Origin: DATEPR01 sp036491115
Lineage (GTDB): Bacteria; Actinomycetota; Actinomycetes; Mycobacteriales; Pseudonocardiaceae
Assembly: GCA_036491115.1 (NCBI GenBank)
Contig: DASXCQ010000089.1
Coordinates: 17,270 to 81,269 of the forward strand
Reading direction: 5' to 3'
Length of the DNA: 64,000 nt
In this document: positions 50,806 through 59,436 of the stretch, in pieces
How the letters are laid out: each line of letters begins with the position of its first letter
Numbering within the stretch: position 1 is the stretch's first letter
Translations under genes and position numbers: made by a program
The notes under the pieces: generated by a model
Told to the model about the DNA's origin: nothing
The model's input: the letters and a program-made list of their open reading frames with translations, nothing else
The model's database searches: none

Positions 50806-51395
50806 ATGAACCACTCGGCGTGGCCTGCGCCCCGGGGCACCGGGCCGAGCGACGACCGGACCCCGGAACAGCTGCTCGAACAGGTGGCCAGGGGCAGTGA
50901 GGCCGCGTTCGAGCGGCTCTACGCCGTGGTGTCCGGACCGGTGTTCGGCATGGTCCGGCAAGGTGGTGCGGGACGTGGCGCAGTCGGAGGAGGTCACTCA
51001 GGAGGTTCTGGTGGAGCTGTGGCGGACCGCCGCCCGCTACGACCCGGCCAAGGGCAGCGCCATGACCTGGACGCTGGCGCACCGCAGGGCGGTGGACCGG
51101 TCCGGTCGGCCCAGGCCCGCGCCGACCGCGAGCAGCGGGTCAGCGCCGCGTCCATGCAGCGCGACTACGACCAGGTCACCGAGGCCGTCACGGCGAAGCT
51201 GGAGCGGGCGCAGATCCTGCGCTGCCTGTCGTCGCTGACCGAACTGCAGCGCGAGTCGGTGCTGCTGGCCCCTACTACGGCGGCCGGACCTACCCCGAGG
51301 TCGCCCAGTTCCTGCGCACGCCGCTGGGCACCATCAAGACCCGGCTGCGGGACGGGCTGATCCGGCTGCGCGACTGCCTGGGGGTGACCCGGTGA
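50806..51395 (+). pseudogene. sigK: ECF sigma factor SigK-like, multiply frameshifted
   Basis: Joining three frames rebuilds a SigK-type ECF sigma factor. TPEQLLEQVARGSEAAFERL runs to near 50955, then VVRDVAQSEEVTQEVLVELW and WTLAHRRAVDR to near 51105. VRSAQARADREQRVSAAS and ILRCLSSLTELQRESVLLA follow to near 51268, then YYGGRTYPEVAQFLRTPLGT and TIKTRLRDGLIRLRDCLG to a TGA at 51393-51395. At least three indels break it. The final TGA overlaps a GTG that starts the rskA remnant, as in intact sigK-rskA pairs. No functional sigma factor can be made. Confidence 0.82.
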
Positions 51396-51887
51396 GCTCT
51401 GACGTGCACACGCTGCCTGACCGCGGCGACCGCGGCGGTGGCGCTCGCGGCCGCGGTGGCGTTCGGCTCGATCGCCGTCCACACCGGACACCAGCTCGAT
51501 GCGGCACAGCGCGAACTGAACAGCGCCTGCGCCGCCTACACGCCGGTCGCCCAGGTCCTCGCCGAGCCGGACGCCCAGGTGGGCACGGCGACCAGCGGCA
51601 GCGGCGGGCGGGGCCTGCTGATCAGCTCGCGGTCGCTCGACCGGGCCGTGCTGGTGGTGGCCGGCATGCCGGCCGCGCCGAACGGGCGGGTCTACCAGGC
51701 ATGGCTGCTGGGCAACGGGAATCCGCGCTCTGTCGGCCTGCTGACCGCGGGGCCGAACGCGGCCGTCCCACCGTTGGCGATGCCCGCCCTGACTGCCGGG
51801 ACAGAGGTCGGCGTGACGGTGGAACCGGCCGGTGGCTCGGCACAGCCCACCAGCAGCCCGATCATGCTGGTCGGCCTGCCGGCCTGA
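51392..51887 (+). pseudogene. rskA: Anti-sigma-K factor RskA remnant with internal deletion
   Basis: The start VSSDVHTL is the usual RskA opening. The roughly 90-residue cytoplasmic anti-sigma domain is missing, and after a frame change the sequence resumes at the TM helix LTAATAAVALAAAVAFGSIA. The extracytoplasmic RskA domain follows, including LLISSRSLDRAVLVVAGMPA and GRVYQAWLLGNGNPRSVGLL. The product could not bind a sigma factor. It follows the decayed sigK with the normal GTGA overlap. Confidence 0.8.
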
Positions 51888-51891
51888 CCGG

Positions 51892-52390
51892 TCAGCGCGG
51901 TTTGACCAGGCCGAACTGCCACGTGGTCAGGTAGTTGCCGCGGAAACCGGCCTCGGAGTACGCCAGGTAGGCCAGCACCCGCCGGGCGTGCCGGGTGGAA
52001 CCGGGTCACCTCGGCGAGCATGCGGACGTGGGCCGGCCGGACAGATTGCCCCGCTGGGCAGCCCGGCCGGCCCACGCGCACCCGCGTACTCCAATCCACA
52101 CCCCTCGCAGCGCACGCTCATCGACATCTCGGGGTCCTGGGCCGGCGCACCGAGATCGCCGAACAAGCGCAGCAGATTGGGATACGTGTGTGCGTTGTGG
52201 ACGATGAACCCGCTGTCCACGCCGATGGTCCGGCCGTCCGCGATGCGCACGTCGTGCGTGTGCGCATGGCCGCCGAGCCGGTCGTCGGCTTCGAACAGGA
52301 CCACCTCGTGCCGTCTGGCCAGCAGGTATCCGGCGGTGAGCCCGGCAACGCCGGCCCCGACCACCGCCACTCGTTCCCGCCATATCTGAG
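51892..52390 (-). pseudogene. Chimeric remnant: FAD oxidoreductase N-terminus fused to CFA-synthase-like tail
   Basis: From about 52390, VAVVGAGVAGLTAGYLLARR and EADDRLGGHAHTHDVRIADG form the FAD-binding start of an Rv0449c-type oxidoreductase, continuing to SMSVRCEGCGLEYAG. After frame changes, HVRMLAEVTRFH leads directly to RRVLAYLAYSEAGFRGNYLT and TTWQFGLVKPR, resembling the C-terminus of a cyclopropane-fatty-acid-synthase-like enzyme. In M. tuberculosis those two genes lie in order with a DUF1365 gene between them, beside sigK. A large deletion plus frameshifts explains this chimera. Confidence 0.7.
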
Positions 52391-52418
52391 CGACCGGCGT
52401 GACGCTGTCGCTTCCAGT

Positions 52419-52442
52419 CCGAACCGGACAGTTCCGGTTCGG
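52419..52442. promoter_or_regulatory. Perfect 9-bp inverted repeat
   Basis: CCGAACCGG-ACAGTT-CCGGTTCGG lies between the chimera's 5' end and the ferritin-like remnant. It may be a relic terminator or operator, or a structure that promoted local deletion. Confidence 0.5.
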
Positions 52443-52959
52443 TGCTGGACACCGGACTGTGGCGGTACACCCGCATCCCCACTCTCGCCACGGCGCTGGA
52501 GAACCAGGCCATCGGCGCCTATACGGCGGCACTACAGGCCGCGACGGCGGGCAAGTTGGGCGCGGTCCCGCCCGCTGTGGGCACGTTCGCCAAGACCGCG
52601 ATGAGCCAGCACGCCGACCGTGCCAAGGCGTGGAACGCGGTCCTGGCGTCGGCGGGCAAGAAGCCGATCACCGAGGTGCCGCTGTCCGGTCAGCCGGCGG
52701 TGATGCGGGCCCTCGGTGGGGTCACGTCGGTCGGCGGCGTGGCGAAACTGGCACTCCAGTTGGAGAACCAGGCCGCGCAGACCTACCTGTCGCCGAGTTC
52801 AACGTCACCGGTTCGGGTGGTATCTCGACGGCGGCCAGCATCGCGCCCGTCGAGGCGATGCATGCCACGATCCTGCGGTTCGTGCTCGGCGAATACCCCG
52901 CGCCGGACAACTTCCTGGCCACCACCATGGCGGCGAATACCAGCCAGCTCACGGTCTGA
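52442..52959 (+). pseudogene. Ferritin-like-domain protein, truncated and frameshifted
   Basis: The first frame encodes LATALENQAIGAYTAALQAA, AMSQHADRAKAWNAVLASAG and AKLALQLENQAAQTYL, the paired E-N-Q-A helices of ferritin-like (DUF4439/desiccation-type) proteins. Near 52790 the frame changes and continues GGISTAASIAPVEAMHATIL, then GEYPAPDNFLATTMA to a stop at 52959. The expected signal peptide and start codon are absent. It is probably a formerly exported protein. Confidence 0.65.
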
Positions 52960-53047
52960 GTCGTACGCTGCGAACCAGGTCCGGGTGGGGTCGGTGGCTC
53001 CCCCTTGTCCCGGCTCCGCCCGGACCATCCACTTGGGAGAGACGACC

Positions 53048-53185
53048 ATGCGCCGACCGATCGGCCTGCTCGCCGGCCTGCTGTGCCTGGCGACTGTCGC
53101 GGTGGCCTGCGGCTCGCCGGCACCGAGCACGCCGGCACCCGCCACCAACGCACCGAACACCGTGACCATCAAGAATTTCATGTTC
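53048..53185 (+). pseudogene. Cupredoxin-type lipoprotein, truncated after the first strand
   Basis: ATG 53048 begins RRPIGLLAGLLCLATVAVAC, a lipoprotein signal with lipobox TVAVAC. A Pro/Ala spacer and NTVTIKNFMF follow, the opening strand of a blue-copper-like domain. Homology then ends abruptly at about 53185, where antisense HypF sequence begins. The copper-binding residues are gone. A good GGGAGAGAC ribosome site precedes the ATG, so a 46-residue lipopeptide could still be made before readthrough into foreign frame. Confidence 0.65.
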
Positions 53186-53186
53186 A

Positions 53187-53538
53187 TCTGGTCGAGCAGC
53201 TCCCGCAGGCAGTCGGCGCAGGTGGCGTTGTCCGCCGACACCAGCACCCGCCGGGCGCCGCCCGGCGCGCCGGCCGCGATGGTGAATCCGGCGGTGCCGG
53301 TCGGCGCGTGCTCGGTGACGGTGACCCGTTCGATGTCGGCCAGCGGCGGCGCGTCCCGCCGCAACGCGACGAGAAACTCGGCCACCGCGTCGGCACCGCC
53401 CTCGACCTGGACGAACACCCCGGCCACGTCGTTGCCGGCCAGCCCGAGCCGGGTCGCCAGGTCGTGCACGAACGGCCGGAAGCCGACCCCCTGCACGATG
53501 CCGTCGACGTGGATCTCGCGGCGCACCAGTCCGCCCAT
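53187..53538 (-). pseudogene. hypF: HypF (carbamoyltransferase) N-terminal remnant
   Basis: ATG 53538 begins an acylphosphatase domain: REIHVDGIVQGVGFRPFVHD and GVFVQVEGGADAVAEFLVAL. A linker follows, then the start of the zinc-finger region NATCADCLRELLD, where homology ends at the junction with the cupredoxin remnant (about 53187). The full protein is about 750 residues and makes the CN ligand of NiFe hydrogenases; only about 117 residues remain. No other hyp or hydrogenase genes are in the window. Confidence 0.75.
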
Positions 53539-53637
53539 GTCCCGACTCTGCCACGGAACCCGGTCGTCGGCGCGAGGTACAGGTCGACGCGGGCCCGGGT
53601 CATGGGCCGTCGGCTCGTCCCGGTCGGCTGGCAGTGG

Positions 53638-54405
53638 TCAGCTCAGTCGAGCCTGGGCGTAGGCGGCCATGGCGTCGCGCACGTACTCGGCCAGGCGCGG
53701 ATGCTGCGCATCCAGGTGCGTCCTCAGCTCGGGGGTGTCGACGAAGGCTTGACCGAGTTGGGCGTAGGTGTCGCGGTTGGGGGTCCAGAACCGGCTCTGC
53801 CCGGCGAAGTCGTCATCGAGGACGGCGAAGACTCGTGGGTCGTCAGCGGCGGCATCGTCCTGCATGAGTGCCAGCAACCGTCGTTCCACGTCGGTTGCTT
53901 CCTGTTGTGCGGCCTGGTAGTTCTGCGTGCTCCAGTTCTGGGTGCGTCGCTTGATTTCGTCGAAGTACGGCCTGGCGTCGTCTCCCGCGCGTTCGACGGC
54001 GATGACTTCCAGGCGGGTCAGAGTTTCCTTGTCGAAAGTGAATCCGTCGAACAGTTCTTCGGCGGGCATGGTGGTTCCTCCTTCGAGTTGGGCAATGGTG
54101 CGGGCCACGGTGTGCACCAGTCTGTCCACTCGGTCCCGTTCGTCGAGCAGCCACCGATGATGGCGGTGGAGTGCGTCGAGTTGGTCGTGCTGGCCGTCGA
54201 GGATCTGCGCGATCGTGCCGAGAGCGACGCCGAGCTCACGCAACAGCAGGATGTGTTGGAGGCGCAGTAGTTGCTCCCGCTCGTAGTAGCGGTAGCCGTT
54301 CATGCCGATCCGAGCCGGCGGCAACAGTCCGATTTCGTCGTAGTGACGCAGGGTGCGTGAGGTGACGTGCGCCATGCGAGCCACTTCCGCGATCGACCAG
54401 CTCAT
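53638..54405 (-). CDS. MerR-family regulator, TipAL-like
   Basis: A 255-aa regulator. The winged HTH is SWSIAEVARMAHVTSRTLRH and YDEIGLLPPARIGMNGYRYY, a long coiled-coil dimer helix follows, and from about 115 a TipAS-type antibiotic-binding domain runs to the end (TYAQLGQAFVDTPELRTHLD). TipA proteins covalently trap thiopeptides and then activate their own promoter. The promoter at 54462-54492 has the expected 19-bp spacer. ATG 54405 begins MSWSIAEVARM; the longer frame from 54456 overlaps the promoter region. Confidence 0.88.
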   Translation of the reverse strand: MSWSIAEVARMAHVTSRTLRHYDEIGLLPPARIGMNGYRYYEREQLLRLQHILLLRELGVALGTIAQILDGQHDQLDALHRHHRWLLDERDRVDRLVHTVARTIAQLEGGTTMPAEELFDGFTFDKETLTRLEVIAVERAGDDARPYFDEIKRRTQNWSTQNYQAAQQEATDVERRLLALMQDDAAADDPRVFAVLDDDFAGQSRFWTPNRDTYAQLGQAFVDTPELRTHLDAQHPRLAEYVRDAMAAYAQARLS

Positions 54406-54461
54406 CGTGGGTCGTGCTCCGGTTCTCCGGGATCCTGGACCAGGGATCCGGCCCACGTGTC

Positions 54462-54492
54462 ACGGTAGAAGTTGCCGCAACGACAAGGTCAA
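54462..54492 (-). promoter_or_regulatory. MerR-type promoter with 19-bp spacer and internal dyad
   Basis: Minus strand: TTGACC (54492-54487), 19-bp spacer, TACCGT (54467-54462). The spacer contains GTTGC-C-GCAAC (54471-54481), a perfect palindrome. Over-long spacers with a central dyad are the hallmark of promoters activated by MerR-family DNA twisting, here presumably by the TipAL-like gene product itself. Confidence 0.75.
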
Positions 54493-54505
54493 GTCAGTGA
54501 CGTGG

Positions 54506-55246
54506 TCAGCCTCGCCCGAGCAACGGCATCCCGTTGGCCATCACCGTCACGAACGGGACGTTGACGTCGGCGGGCAGGTTCGCGATGTGCAGCACCGTCG
54601 CCGCGACCGCCGCCACGTCCATCACCGGTTCCGCCGCGATCGACCCGTCGGCCTGGGGCATGCCCCTGGGCATGGGGTCGGTCATCGCGGTGGCGGCGTT
54701 GCCGATGTCGATCTGGCCGCAGGTGATGCCGACGGACCTGCCCTCCAGCGACAGGGCCTTGGTCAGACCGGTCATGGCGTGCTTCGTGGCCGTGTAGGCG
54801 ACCGCGTACGGACGCGGCACGTGCGCGGATACCGACCCGTTGTTGATGATCCGGCCGCCCCGCGGCCTCTGCCGGCGCATCATCGCGAACGCCGCCCTGG
54901 CACACCGGAACGCGCCGGAGAGATTCGTGGCGACGACGTCGTCCCAGTCCTCGTCGGACACCTCGTCCACCGGGCCACCCCGGCCGAACACCCCCGCGTT
55001 GTTGAACAGCAGGTCCAGCCGACCGAAATCGGCCTCGACCCGGCCGAACAACGCGGCCACCGACGCCGGGTCGCGCACGTCGGCCGCGAGCGCGGTGGCG
55101 CCGTCGCCAGCGACGTCGGCCAGCTTCGCCCTGTCGCGTCCGGCCAGCACGACCCGCCAGCCATCGGCGAGCAGGGCCAGCGCGCTCGCCCTGCCGATGC
55201 CCGTACCCGCGCCGGTGACCACCGCGATCCGACCGGACCCACTCAC
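54506..55246 (-). CDS. Short-chain dehydrogenase/reductase (SDR)
   Basis: A 246-aa classical SDR. The cofactor motif is VVTGAGTGIGRASALAL, followed by LLFNNAGVFG (NAG), the Ser of INNGSVSAHVP and the YTATK catalytic Tyr-x3-Lys. Arg/Asp after the second strand (AGRDRAKL) favours NADP. Substrate unknown. GTG 55246 overlaps the stop of the upstream VOC gene (GTGA), so they form a two-gene operon. Confidence 0.9.
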   Translation of the reverse strand: MSGSGRIAVVTGAGTGIGRASALALLADGWRVVLAGRDRAKLADVAGDGATALAADVRDPASVAALFGRVEADFGRLDLLFNNAGVFGRGGPVDEVSDEDWDDVVATNLSGAFRCARAAFAMMRRQRPRGGRIINNGSVSAHVPRPYAVAYTATKHAMTGLTKALSLEGRSVGITCGQIDIGNAATAMTDPMPRGMPQADGSIAAEPVMDVAAVAATVLHIANLPADVNVPFVTVMANGMPLLGRG

Positions 55247-55602
55247 GCAGGCCGGGCCGCTTCGTGCAGTTCGATGGAGTTGCCGGACGGATCGGCCAGG
55301 AACGCCTGCCGGGCGGCGCCGATCGGCACCGCGTCACTCACCGGCACACCGGCCGCACGCAGTTCGGCTGTGGTGTGGTCCAGGTCGTCGACGAGCACGG
55401 CGAAGTGCTGGCCGAGCGCCTGCGGGGTGGTCGAGACGATCAGATGCAGTTGCTGGCCGCCGACGTCCAGCCACGCACCGTCACCGAGCGTAACGGGCCG
55501 GTCCTGGCGCTGGGTCATGCCCAGCACCCTGGTGTAGAAGTTCAGGGCGGCGTCCAGGTCGGTCACCGCGATCGAGACGTGGTGGACGGCAAGGGGTTTC
55601 AT
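55243..55602 (-). CDS. VOC-family (glyoxalase/bleomycin-resistance-like) protein
   Basis: A 119-aa single VOC protein with two beta-alpha-beta-beta-beta modules: LAVHHVSIAVTDLDAALNFY (metal His) and HFAVLVDDLDHTTAELRAAG (second His), ending FLADPSGNSIELHEAA (metal Glu). It could isomerise, cleave or sequester a small molecule. It is coupled to the downstream SDR by a GTGA overlap, suggesting a joint detoxification or catabolic step. Confidence 0.88.
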   Translation of the reverse strand: MKPLAVHHVSIAVTDLDAALNFYTRVLGMTQRQDRPVTLGDGAWLDVGGQQLHLIVSTTPQALGQHFAVLVDDLDHTTAELRAAGVPVSDAVPIGAARQAFLADPSGNSIELHEAARPA

Positions 55603-55800
55603 CGGTCACCTCCGCTCAGAGGCCAGCCCACCACGAACAGTGGCGGGGCACAAGGCAGGACGTCGCGGTGTCGTAGCGGGCGTGGCCATCCGAGGTCGGG
55701 TGGTGGCGCGTCGCCGATGAGCGATTGCCGGTGGCGCAGGCCGCTGACGGTCACTCCGGCGCGGTCAGCGCGACATATCATGTGGCCGGGGGGACCAGCG

Positions 55801-56964
55801 ATGATCTCAGGCTCGGGGCTTGTCGGCTCGGCCGGATGGGATGGACCGGTCCCTGCCGGACCCGACCAGCTCACTCCGGCGATGCTCACCGCTGCGCTGC
55901 GGCCGGTGCTGATGCCGGCTGGCGCGCGGGTCACCTCCGTTTCCTGGGAACGGATCGGCCAGGACTTCGGGTTCACCGGTGTGACCACGCGGTTGCGCGT
56001 GGACTACGAACCCGGGCTGGCCGGCCCGGCGACTGTGGTGGCGAAGTTCCCGCTCGGCGGTGGCGAGGACTCCGCCTACCGCCGGACGCAGCGGGAGTCA
56101 CCGGAGACCGCCCGAATCGTCGCGGAACGAGCCGTGCGGGAGGCGTGGTTCTACCGTGTGCTCGCACCGCGGTTGCCGACCCCGGCGCCACGCTGCTGGG
56201 CCAGTGGCACGGACGTCGAGCGATCACGGTTGGTGTTGCTGCTGGAGGACATCGCCGGCGCCCGCGGTGGTGACGCACTCGGTGGCTGCCCGCCCGAGGA
56301 TGTCCAGGCGGTGCTCGCGGCGATCGCTCCCGTGCACGCCGGCTGGTGGGCACGACCGGATCAGCTCGCCGCCCTGCCCAACTGGACAGGTGACCGGGCG
56401 GCGGGTGAACGCAGACAGAGGCGGTATCGGGAGCGGTGGGCGGTCCTGGCTGAGCAGCACGGCCTGCGCCTGGATGCGCGGCTGCGTCGCATGGCGGCTC
56501 GGCTGGGCGACAGTTTGGCTGATGTGTTGGATCGTCTGGGCGCCGCACCGCAGGCCGTGGTGCACGCGGATCTGCATCTGGACAACGTGCTGTTCACTCC
56601 CGACCAGCACCGGGCGGTGGTGGTGCTGGACTGGCAGACCGTGTGTCGGGGTCCGGCTGCGGTGGACCTCGCCCGCGCCATCGTCACATCCCTGCAACCG
56701 GACGATCGGCGTGAGCATGAGGACCGACTGGTGGCCGGCTATCACCGTGCGATGCGGACGCTGGGCGTCGGCGAACGGGACCCGGCCGAGGCCCACGGCG
56801 AGTACGTGCTGGCGCTGATCGTGTACTTCGCCGGTGTCGTCGGTTGGACCGCCCGCGGCGACACGTCCATGACCGGTCGGGAAGCGGCGTTGCGTGACGC
56901 TGCACTGGGCGACGGGCGGCTCGTGTCCGCGTTGCTTGATCACGACGCGGACGCCGAGGTCTGA
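55801..56964 (+). CDS. Aminoglycoside-phosphotransferase-like kinase (APH fold)
   Basis: A 387-aa small-molecule kinase. The N-lobe strand TVVAKFPLGGGEDSAYRRTQ carries the ATP Lys, the catalytic loop is AVVHADLHLDNVLF (Brenner motif HxDxxxxN), and VVVLDWQTVCRGPAAVDLA is the Mg-binding DFG-equivalent. Family members phosphorylate choline, amino sugars, antibiotics or acyl-CoA-linked substrates; the target is not determinable. ATG 55801 follows GGGGGACC. Codon use is normal. Confidence 0.85.
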   Translation: MISGSGLVGSAGWDGPVPAGPDQLTPAMLTAALRPVLMPAGARVTSVSWERIGQDFGFTGVTTRLRVDYEPGLAGPATVVAKFPLGGGEDSAYRRTQRESPETARIVAERAVREAWFYRVLAPRLPTPAPRCWASGTDVERSRLVLLLEDIAGARGGDALGGCPPEDVQAVLAAIAPVHAGWWARPDQLAALPNWTGDRAAGERRQRRYRERWAVLAEQHGLRLDARLRRMAARLGDSLADVLDRLGAAPQAVVHADLHLDNVLFTPDQHRAVVVLDWQTVCRGPAAVDLARAIVTSLQPDDRREHEDRLVAGYHRAMRTLGVGERDPAEAHGEYVLALIVYFAGVVGWTARGDTSMTGREAALRDAALGDGRLVSALLDHDADAEV

Positions 56965-57012
56965 GTGCGGTCTCGTGGCTGTTGTTGTGGTTGTGGCTGT
57001 TGGGTTGTCGTG

Positions 57013-57168
57013 TCAGTCGATGAGGAGGATGTTGTGCAGCATGGCGAGGCCGCCCTCGCCGCGGTGGATGAGGATCACCGGCTCGCCCGAGGCAGGGCCC
57101 GACGTCACGCAGGCGATCTCGACGCCGTCTCCGGTGATCGTCACCGCCTTTGCCCTGTCCGTCACCAT
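57013..57168 (-). pseudogene. Alpha/beta-hydrolase N-terminal fragment
   Basis: ATG 57168 begins 51 residues, AVTITGDGVEIACVTSGPAS then GEPVILIHRGEG, the first two strands of an alpha/beta-hydrolase up to the HG oxyanion region. A stop after LHNILLID (57013) ends it. The nucleophile elbow and everything downstream are lost. It is flanked by other fragments. Confidence 0.55.
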
Positions 57169-57254
57169 TACCGGTCCGCTGGCGTGGTCGTGCCCACGAT
57201 GCGCCGGGTACGCGCGTTGATCGACTCCCAGCGCTCGGCAGGAGAAGCTCGCTG

Positions 57255-57480
57255 GTGTCGTCGATGCTGTCTTGCGCGGAGTCGACATAGGGACGCTGGC
57301 GGGTCTCGTAGCGCTGGACGGCGACGGTGTGGTCGCCGCCCGCCCGGTCGAGTTCCTCGGCGAGGAACCAGGCGCCGGTGAGTGCGAGCGAGGTCCCGCG
57401 ACCGGACAGCAGCGTGGCGCAGGACGCGGCGTCGCCGACGAGGGCGACCCGGCCGCGGTGCCAGCGGGACATGCGCGGTT
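57255..57480 (-). pseudogene. C-terminal fragment of an FAD-dependent aromatic monooxygenase
   Basis: Reading minus: WHRGRVALVGDAASCATLLS, then GRGTSLALTGAWFLAEELDR and VQRYETRQRPYVDSAQDSID. The GDAA...GxGxxLAL block is the FAD-pyrophosphate motif of PHBH-type monooxygenases (TetX/rifampicin-hydroxylase-like). No N-terminal GxGxxG part exists in the window, and an unrelated RHS frame is fused upstream. Confidence 0.65.
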
Positions 57481-57875
57481 GGCGCCGTTGTTCGGCGCGC
57501 CCGGTGCGCCGTAGGTGTAGGTGACGTCGTTGCCGGTGAACGTCGGGTAGCGGATGTCGGCGATGCGGTTGAAGTCGCAGTCGTACTGGATCGACTTGCT
57601 CTCGGCGTGCAGCGTGGCCGTGATCTTGGCCACGACGTCGCTGGCCAGGTCGTAGTCGGTTTCGGTGCGGCCGCTGTCCGGGCTGTCCACGACGGTGCGG
57701 CGGCCCAGGTTGTCGTAGGCGGATGTCGTCGTGTTGCCGTGGTCGTCGACCACGGACGTCAACTGGCCCAGCGCGTCGTAGCCGTAGCTGGTCCAGATCA
57801 CCGACTGGTTGGCGGCCGGGTCGAACTCCTGGACCGACGTGGTCAGCCTGCGGACGTCGGCAAAGGTGTTGCGGT
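57481..57875 (-). pseudogene. RHS/YD-repeat protein fragment
   Basis: Reading minus: SYGYDALGQLTSVVDDHGNT, then SAYDNLGRRTVVDSPDSGRT and TDYDLASDVVAKI. Consecutive YD repeats (xYDxxGxL/R) are typical of RHS or teneurin-like polymorphic toxins. Only about 130 residues remain, with neither an N-terminal signal nor the hyper-conserved core/toxin end. It probably represents a captured or decayed internal segment. Confidence 0.65.
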
Positions 57876-58380
57876 GCCGGAGTGATGAACCGAAACGCGG
57901 ACCGGGTGACCATGGCCTGCCCCTCCCTCGTCGGATGGCTGGCCATGCCATCGAGCCACTCAGGCGACGCGTTAGCCGGCTTGATGCCTCATCACCCGTA
58001 TGCGACGGCGTTCCCGTCAATTGACGCCGGACGGCCGACGATCAACCAACAAATCGCTGCAGCGAATGGTCGGACTTGGTGGCATGGAACCAGTTCGATC
58101 CGCGCGCAGCATCATGCCTTCGCGTGACCAGAAACTGGATGTGACCACATATAGGTTAGCCCGGGCCGGGGAATGACCCTCCGTGCGAGAACGGCCCCGT
58201 CCGGCGATCATCTCCGCCGGCTCGGTGTCCGTGTGTTGTTCCCGGCATAGGCCGAGAATCCCATCGTTGTGCAGCGCGTTGGGCACCAGAAAGGTGGAAA
58301 ATAACGCGCGCGTGCCGTATCTGGTGCGCAGACGTGCAGAATACAATGGCCCCATCGGGCGGCGGAGTGGTGATCCTGGT
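57876..58380. other. Region without recognisable genes
   Basis: About 500 bp between the fragment cluster and the sulfotransferase gene. A minus-strand frame (58017-58355, 112 aa) is open, but its protein has no family resemblance and no ribosome site. GC falls around 58280-58340. I see no repeats or hairpins of note. Confidence 0.5.
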
Positions 58381-59112
58381 TCAGTGAGCCCTGAATCTCG
58401 CCGCCCAGTCGGCGTTGACGTGATCGGCCTGTCGACGGTGCCCGATCACCAGTTGCCGGCCCGGCGGAACGTGCAGGCCGAGATAGTCGAGCACTGTGTG
58501 TGCAGTGCGTAGCGGGTCTGCCGCCAACTCCTCATAGACAACCTGATAGGGCACGATGCTGTGGGCAGCGAACCAGAGGGCCCAGTCCGCCTCGAATTTC
58601 TCGATTGCGGCGACCAGCCGGCCAATCAGTTCTTCGTCATAGTGAGGATGTTGGCCTCCGGGTTGGACGGCCTCACCCGGATGCCAATAGTGGGTTTGCA
58701 GCGCCTTCGCCCACGACACGGCCTGGGCCACGACATCATGTCGTCGCAGGTGAACGAATCTGAGCCGACCCAACTGGGCGCTCAACAGCTCCACATCGGT
58801 CACCGCTGATCCAGAATCGGCGGCAAGGTCACCGATCAGTTCCGGCAGCGTCTCGGCCATGATCCTGCCGCCGAAGACACCATTCGATGTCGTGCCGGCG
58901 GCCAGCGCCGCTCGAACGTACGTTTCGTCGATCCGTCCGTCACGAGATCGGGCTATCCGCCAAGCGTCGGCATAGTCATGCAGACCCCGACGGTTGAAGT
59001 AGGAGGCTGGGCGGCCAGCGATTCCGGAGGACTCCAGCAGACCGCACAGCAGGGTACTTCCAGAGCGTGGCGTCGCGCAGAGCAGGTACGAATCGGAGCC
59101 TGGATGGGTCAC
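58381..59112 (-). CDS. Stf0-family sulfotransferase
   Basis: A 243-aa PAPS-dependent sulfotransferase. The N-terminal YLLCATPRSGSTLLCGLLES is the 5'-phosphosulfate loop, GVFGGRIMAETLPELIGDLA follows, and LGRLRFVHLRRHDVVAQAVS carries the 3'-phosphate Arg/Ser motif. Stf0 of mycobacteria sulfates trehalose; the acceptor here is uncertain. GTG 59112 gives the family's usual length; the frame stays open upstream but lacks family sequence. Confidence 0.85.
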   Translation of the reverse strand: MTHPGSDSYLLCATPRSGSTLLCGLLESSGIAGRPASYFNRRGLHDYADAWRIARSRDGRIDETYVRAALAAGTTSNGVFGGRIMAETLPELIGDLAADSGSAVTDVELLSAQLGRLRFVHLRRHDVVAQAVSWAKALQTHYWHPGEAVQPGGQHPHYDEELIGRLVAAIEKFEADWALWFAAHSIVPYQVVYEELAADPLRTAHTVLDYLGLHVPPGRQLVIGHRRQADHVNADWAARFRAH

Positions 59113-59436
59113 AGCGGCCGACGGTAACCAAGCGCCGAGCCGTGCCCCAACCGAATTTCCGCAGGACGATCCGCAACGCGACCAAACCGTGCCTGCGCGG
59201 GCCGACTGGACCCAGCGCACCCCGCAAGGGCTGGTAGCGACTCTCCGCCGGGAAGGGTCGCGAGGCCAGAACACCGTCGCGCCGCGAGCCTTGTACACGA
59301 GTTGACCGGAGGCACGGAAACGGTGCCAGGTCCTCGATCAGCGACCGCGGCGGCGGGTGACCCGCCGTGCTGTGCGACGGGACGTGCGCCGTGCCATCCG
59401 TCGTGACCCGAACATCGTTACCTCCATGGGCTTTCG
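59113..59436. other. Region without recognisable genes
   Basis: About 320 bp upstream of the sulfotransferase gene and downstream of the DUF6325-like stop. Minus-strand frames stay open because of high GC, but give only Arg/Pro-rich, non-family sequence. It presumably carries the sulfotransferase promoter; no clear motif is visible. Confidence 0.45.

Noticed and set aside
58017..58355. 112-aa minus-strand ORF
   Set aside because: No ribosome site and no recognisable motif; left as unassigned sequence.
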